Shown here one piece after another: positions 5,863 through 8,955 of a stretch of 8,955 nt of DNA (position 1 is the stretch's first letter; the number at the start of each line of letters is the position of its first letter). The translations under genes and the position numbers were made by a program. Where the stretch lies: NCBI GenBank assembly GCA_025966335.1, contig JAICRS010000116.1:1-8955 (forward strand). Direction: 5' to 3'. The stretch is from Nocardioidaceae bacterium. Its GTDB lineage: Bacteria > Actinomycetota > Actinomycetes > Propionibacteriales > Nocardioidaceae. The notes below the pieces were generated by a model. It ran no database searches. It worked only from the letters and a program-made list of their open reading frames with translations, and was not told where the DNA came from.

Positions 5863-5891
5863 ACCGTACGTCCCCCTCCAGACCGGGACAA
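5863..5891 (-). promoter_or_regulatory. Minus-strand promoter facing the repeat block
   Basis: Read on the minus strand, TTGTCC (5886-5891) and TACGGT (5863-5868) are 17 bases apart, the best spacing for the main sigma factor. The -10 fits TANNNT and the -35 matches TTGACA at four positions. The predicted start is near 5856, reading leftward into the inverted-repeat region. No protein-coding gene of normal size lies downstream, which is why it is notable. Confidence 0.4.
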
Positions 5892-5911
5892 GGGATTAAC
5901 CGCCGACTCCT

Positions 5912-5917
5912 TAGGGT
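5912..5917 (+). promoter_or_regulatory. -10 box of a probable leaderless MFS transcript
   Basis: TAGGGT fits TANNNT and ends 6 bases before GTG 5924, so transcription should begin at the start codon. No ribosome site precedes the GTG. A -35 is not clear. The bases 5805-5911 between the repeat block and this box hold the minus-strand promoter and otherwise nothing I can identify. Confidence 0.45.
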
Positions 5918-5923
5918 GTCTGC

Positions 5924-7192
5924 GTGGCGGAACTGCGGGGTGGTCGGGCGCGGGCCAGGCTCGGCGCCCTCCTGACCGACATCCGCCCGCTCCAGGTCTC
6001 GGCGCCCTACCGCCGCCTGTTCTTCGGCAACTCCGTCGCCCAGCTCGGCCAGCAGATGACCACGGTGGCGGTGGCGATCCAGGTGTACGCCCTGACCGGG
6101 TCGTCGTTCTACGTCGGGCTCGTCGGCGTGTTCGGCCTGTTCCCGCTGGTCGCGTTCGGCCTCTACGGCGGGGCGATCGCCGACGCGATGGACCGGCGTA
6201 CCCTCGCCCTCCTCGCCTCCGCCGGGCTGTGGGCGGTCTCCCTCGCGCTGGCCGCCCAGGCCTTCCTCGACCTCGGTTCGGTGTGGGTGCTCTTCGGCTG
6301 CGTGGCGGTCCAGTCCGCGTTCTACGCCTTGAACAACCCGGCGCGCAGCGCGATCATCCCGCGCCTGCTCGACAAGGAGCTGCTGCCCGCGGCCAGCGCG
6401 CTGAACATGGCCTCGTTCAACCTCGGGTTCACCGTCGGACCGGTCCTCGGCGCCCTCCTGATCAAGTGGCAAGGGTTCGAGGCCGCCTACACCCTCGACG
6501 CGATCACCTTCTCGGCCGCCTACTACGCGCTGCTGCGGCTGCCGAAGATGCCGCCGCTGGAGGACAGTCCGCGCGCCGGCCTGCGCTCGGTCCTCGACGG
6601 GCTGCGCTTCCTGCGGCGCTCCCCGAACCTGCGGATGACGTTCGTCCTCGACCTGTGCGCGATGGTGCTCGCCCAGCCGCGGGCGTTGTTCCCGGCGCTG
6701 GCCTTCAAGGTGTACGGCGGAGGGGCGGCCACCGTCGGCATCCTGCAGGCGGCACCCGCCGCGGGCGCGCTGCTCGCGTTCCTGTTCTCCGGCTGGGTCA
6801 GCCGGATCCGGCTGCAGGGACTGGCGATCGTGGTGTCCGTGCTCGTCTACGGGCTCGCGGTCGGCGCCGCCGGCCTGACCACCGCGCTCTGGCTGGCGGT
6901 GCTGTTCCTGGCGGTCTCGGGGATGGCCGACATGGTCAGCGCGGCCTACCGCTCCACGATCCTCCAGGTCGCGGCTCCCGACCAGCTGCGCGGCCGGATC
7001 CAGGGTGTCTTCATCGTGGTCGTCGCCGGCGGCCCACGAGCCGGCGACTTCCTGGCCGGGAGCCTCGGCGAGGGGACCACGGAGCGGCTGGCCCTGGTCC
7101 TCGGCGGTACAGCCTGCGTGGTCGGCGTGCTGGTCGCTGTCGGCCTGCAACGCAGCTTCCTGCGGTACGACGCGCGGCATCCCGCGCCCTGA
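5924..7192 (+). CDS. MFS exporter, EntS-like (MFS_3 type)
   Basis: This is a 422-residue integral membrane transporter of the major facilitator superfamily, of the MFS_3 / EntS-like group whose known members export siderophores or drugs with proton exchange. After a 30-residue cytoplasmic N-terminus, the YRRLFFGNSVAQLGQQMTTVAVAIQVYALTGS stretch (29-60) forms helix 1. The loop between helices 2 and 3 has the GGAIADAMDRR signature (82-92), the group's form of motif A. NNPARSAIIPRLL (137-149) and ALNMASFNLGFTVGPVLGALL (159-179) are typical of helices 4 and 5. QLRGRIQGVFIVVVAGGPRAGDFLAG, spanning a cytoplasmic loop and helix 10-11, is also characteristic. About 12 helices can be picked out. The start is GTG 5924, with no ribosome site and TAGGGT 6 bases upstream. 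The substrate is unknown; no siderophore genes are in view. The second exporter follows after 46 bases but has its own promoter. Confidence 0.88.
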   Translation: MAELRGGRARARLGALLTDIRPLQVSAPYRRLFFGNSVAQLGQQMTTVAVAIQVYALTGSSFYVGLVGVFGLFPLVAFGLYGGAIADAMDRRTLALLASAGLWAVSLALAAQAFLDLGSVWVLFGCVAVQSAFYALNNPARSAIIPRLLDKELLPAASALNMASFNLGFTVGPVLGALLIKWQGFEAAYTLDAITFSAAYYALLRLPKMPPLEDSPRAGLRSVLDGLRFLRRSPNLRMTFVLDLCAMVLAQPRALFPALAFKVYGGGAATVGILQAAPAAGALLAFLFSGWVSRIRLQGLAIVVSVLVYGLAVGAAGLTTALWLAVLFLAVSGMADMVSAAYRSTILQVAAPDQLRGRIQGVFIVVVAGGPRAGDFLAGSLGEGTTERLALVLGGTACVVGVLVAVGLQRSFLRYDARHPAP

Positions 7193-7198
7193 CCGACA

Positions 7199-7221
7199 AT
7201 TGGTTGATAGAAGCAACTAAT
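7199..7221. promoter_or_regulatory. Probable MarR operator
   Basis: ATTGGTTG (7199-7206), seven bases, then CAACTAAT (7214-7221) form a 23-base near-palindrome with 7 of 8 pairs matching and its centre at 7210. Size and AT-rich symmetry fit MarR-dimer sites. It covers the -35 box and part of the spacer of the exporter's promoter. The regulator at 8798, in the same operon, is the obvious ligand; this is inference from position. Confidence 0.6.
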
Positions 7222-7232
7222 GGCCGTACGGT
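7204..7232 (+). promoter_or_regulatory. Promoter of the DHA2 exporter-marR operon, leaderless
   Basis: TTGATA (7204-7209) and TACGGT (7227-7232) are separated by exactly 17 bases. The -10 ends 6 bases before ATG 7239, so the transcript should start on the start codon. This is the best promoter match in the window. The 23-base operator-like palindrome at 7199-7221 overlaps it, which suggests repression by blocking polymerase. Confidence 0.6.
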
Positions 7233-7238
7233 GGCACG

Positions 7239-8801
7239 ATGAGCACCCAGCCGGTCCGCGTCGTCGAGGCGGCCGAGCCGATGTCCCACCACGAGGTGCT
7301 CGAGGCGCTCTCCGGACTGCTGCTCAGCCTGTTCGTGGCAATGCTGTCCTCGACGATCGTGGCCACGGCGTTGCCGCGGATCGTCGCCGACCTCGACGGC
7401 AGCGAGTCCGGCTATGCGTGGGTGATCGTGGCCAGCCTGCTCACCACCTCGACCACCACCCCGATCTGGGGCAAGCTCGCGGACCTGTTCAGCAAGAAGC
7501 TGCTGGTCCAGCTGGCGCTGCTGGTCTTCGTGGCGGGCTCGGTGCTGGCCGGGCTGGCGCCGAACATGGGTTTCCTGATCGGCGCACGGGCCGTGCAGGG
7601 CGTCGGTGTCGGCGGCCTGGTCGCCCTGGTGCAGGTGGTGATCGCCACCATCGTCTCGCCGCGGGAACGCGGCCGCTACTCCGGTTACCTCGGCGCGGTG
7701 TTCGCGGTGGCCACCGTGAGCGGGCCGCTGATCGGCGGCCTGATCGTGGACACCCCCGGCCTGGGCTGGCGCTGGTGCTTCTACGTGGGCATCCCGGTCG
7801 CGGCGGTGGCCCTGGTGGTGCTGCGGAAGACCCTGCACGTGCCGACGATCAAGCGCGAGGTGTCCATCGACTACGCCGGCGCCGCGCTGTTGATCAGTGG
7901 TGTGTCGCTGCTGCTGATCTGGGTTTCGCTGGCCGGGCACCAGTTCGACTGGGCGTCGCCGGCGACGGCATGGATGGTGACCGCGTCGGTCCTGCTGCTC
8001 GCCAGCGCGCTCTACGCGGAGGCGCGGGCGAAGGAGCCGATCATCCCGCTGCGGCTGTTCCGGGACCGGACCACCAGCCTCGCCACGTTCGCGAGCGTGA
8101 TGGTCGGGGTCGCGATGTTCGCCGGAACGGTCTTCCTCTCGCAGTACTTCCAGATCTCGCGCGGCATGTCGCCGACCGCGGCCGGCCTGATGTCCTTGGC
8201 GATGGTCGGCGGCCTGCTGTTCTCCAGCATCACCACCGGCCGGCTGATCAGCCGCTACGGCCGCTGGAAGCCCTACATCGTCGCCGGCGCCGCCCTGACC
8301 GTGCTCGGTTCGGCGCTGCTCGGCACCATCGACGACGACACCTCGATCACCCTCGTCGGGCTCTACATGGCGGTGCTCGGCACCGGCATCGGCGGGATGA
8401 ACCAGAACCTCGTCGTCGCGGTCCAGAACAACACCGCGATGCGGGACATGGGCGCGGCCAGCTCGCTGGTCTCGTTCTTCCGGACCCTCGGGGGCTCGAT
8501 CGGCGTGTCCGGCCTCGGCGCCGCGCTGGGCAGCTCGGTCGCCGGCAACGTCGCCGCCGGCCTGTCCCGACTGGGCATCGAGCTGGACGGCTCCGGCGAG
8601 ACCGCCCGCTCGATCCCTGACATGGCGTCGTTGCCCGGCCCGGTGCGCGAGGTCTTCGAGCACGCGTACGGCGTCGGCACGGCCCACATCTTCTTGCTGA
8701 CGACACCGTTCGTCGTGCTCGCGCTGGTCGCGGTCCTGTTCATCCGCGAGGTGCCGCTGCGAACCACCATCGAGCAAGCCGACGACGGGACGAGCCGGTG
8801 A
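7239..8801 (+). CDS. DHA2-family 14-helix drug:H+ antiporter
   Basis: This is a 520-residue membrane exporter of the DHA2 (EmrB/QacA) branch of the MFS, expected to expel toxic compounds in exchange for protons. Visible motifs are D1 in helix 1 (AMLSSTIVATALPRIVADL, 34-52), motif A between helices 2 and 3 (GKLADLFSKK, 78-87), motif B in helix 4 (RAVQGVGVGG, 117-126) and antiporter motif C in helix 5 (ATVSGPLIGGLI, 158-169). RERGRYSGY (142-150) precedes helix 5. The C-half includes PIIPLRLFRDRT, a familiar loop after the central helix pair. The usual Asp of the helix 1 motif (LDxT) is Ser here (LSST), a variant I know from actinobacterial relatives. ATG 7239 was chosen because the promoter's -10 box ends 6 bases before it. 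The stop overlaps the GTG of the MarR gene (GTGA), so the two are translationally coupled. Substrate unknown. Confidence 0.92.
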   Translation: MSTQPVRVVEAAEPMSHHEVLEALSGLLLSLFVAMLSSTIVATALPRIVADLDGSESGYAWVIVASLLTTSTTTPIWGKLADLFSKKLLVQLALLVFVAGSVLAGLAPNMGFLIGARAVQGVGVGGLVALVQVVIATIVSPRERGRYSGYLGAVFAVATVSGPLIGGLIVDTPGLGWRWCFYVGIPVAAVALVVLRKTLHVPTIKREVSIDYAGAALLISGVSLLLIWVSLAGHQFDWASPATAWMVTASVLLLASALYAEARAKEPIIPLRLFRDRTTSLATFASVMVGVAMFAGTVFLSQYFQISRGMSPTAAGLMSLAMVGGLLFSSITTGRLISRYGRWKPYIVAGAALTVLGSALLGTIDDDTSITLVGLYMAVLGTGIGGMNQNLVVAVQNNTAMRDMGAASSLVSFFRTLGGSIGVSGLGAALGSSVAGNVAAGLSRLGIELDGSGETARSIPDMASLPGPVREVFEHAYGVGTAHIFLLTTPFVVLALVAVLFIREVPLRTTIEQADDGTSR

Positions 8802-8955
8802 GCAGCAAGGCCGACTCGCTGCGGAGCATCGAACGCGAGCTCGGCGTGCTGCTGCGCCGGGTCCGCCGCAAGACCGCGGTCAACGCCCGCACGATCCACC
8901 CCGACCTGCAGCCCACGGCCTACAGCATCCTGCTGCACGTCGTCGAGCAGGGACC
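8798..8955 (+). CDS. MarR-family transcriptional regulator, 3'-truncated
   Basis: Only the first 52 codons are in the window, and the frame stays open to the edge. The translation (opening SSKADSLRSIERELGVLLRR, later ARTIHPDLQPTAYSILLHVV) matches the N-terminal dimerisation helix and the start of the next helix of MarR proteins, including the 'L.P..Y.iL..v' pattern before the winged helix. The DNA-binding part lies beyond the window. GTG 8798 shares GTGA with the exporter's stop, and only a weak GGGA lies upstream, so it is probably translated by coupling. MarR repressors usually control the exporter they sit beside and release DNA when they bind its substrate; the palindrome at 7199-7221 is the likely target. 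Identity is inferred from a short stretch plus context. Confidence 0.75.
   Translation, partial: MSSKADSLRSIERELGVLLRRVRRKTAVNARTIHPDLQPTAYSILLHVVEQG

Noticed and set aside
5735..8777. Very long minus-strand frames opposite both exporters (5735-7216 and 7011-8777)
   Set aside because: Translations are dominated by Arg, His, Gln, Gly and Asp, typical of the antisense of hydrophobic membrane proteins; both plus-strand exporters have clear motifs and promoters.
1..8955. CRISPR arrays, insertion sequences, prophage or defence genes
   Set aside because: No regularly spaced direct repeats, transposase or integrase motifs, or target duplications were seen; the genes are metabolic, transport and regulatory.

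Overview
The window comes from a high-GC Gram-positive (actinobacterial) chromosome. The coding sequences are very GC-rich, GTG and TTG starts are common, SerC and citrate synthase are of the actinobacterial types, and several genes appear to be transcribed without a leader. The gene content fits a Propionibacteriales-like genome (Nocardioides/Kribbella type), but that placement is inference from memory of gene neighbourhoods and is only moderately secure.

Layout, left to right. (1) 2-997 (+): the 3' part of a propeller-like extracytoplasmic protein with a C-terminal membrane anchor. Its last 38 bases overlap, tail to tail, the end of serC. (2) 960-2081 (-): serC, phosphoserine aminotransferase. 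(3) 2188-2622 and 2623-3093 (+): a small two-helix membrane protein with a zinc ribbon, then a GNAT acetyltransferase. The two lie in the same frame and are separated by a single TAG codon. (4) 3127-3717 and 3761-4861 (-): a class I methyltransferase downstream of a type-2 citrate synthase, probably one operon. (5) 4951-5598 (+): pdxH, divergent from the citrate synthase. (6) 5599-5923: a 325-base non-coding gap dense in inverted repeats. (7) 5924-7192 and 7239-8801 (+): two unrelated MFS exporters. (8) 8798 to the edge (+): the start of a MarR-family regulator overlapping the second exporter by 4 bases.

Functionally, the left two thirds is core metabolism: serine biosynthesis, PLP supply (which SerC needs), and entry to the TCA cycle. 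The right third is an export module. The second exporter and its MarR regulator look like a self-regulating drug-efflux operon: a 23-base near-palindrome lies over the -35 and spacer of the exporter's promoter.

The part that genes do not explain is 5599-5804. It holds a perfect 21-bp inverted repeat starting at the base after the pdxH stop, a T-shaped three-way-junction fold of perfect stems (5663-5726), and a third hairpin block ending in a 16-bp perfect palindrome (5789-5804). A minus-strand promoter with 17-base spacing (5863-5891) points into this block, so it may encode a structured RNA of about 250 nt divergent from the first exporter. That is the best candidate here for something undescribed. 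The rest of the window looks like ordinary chromosome.
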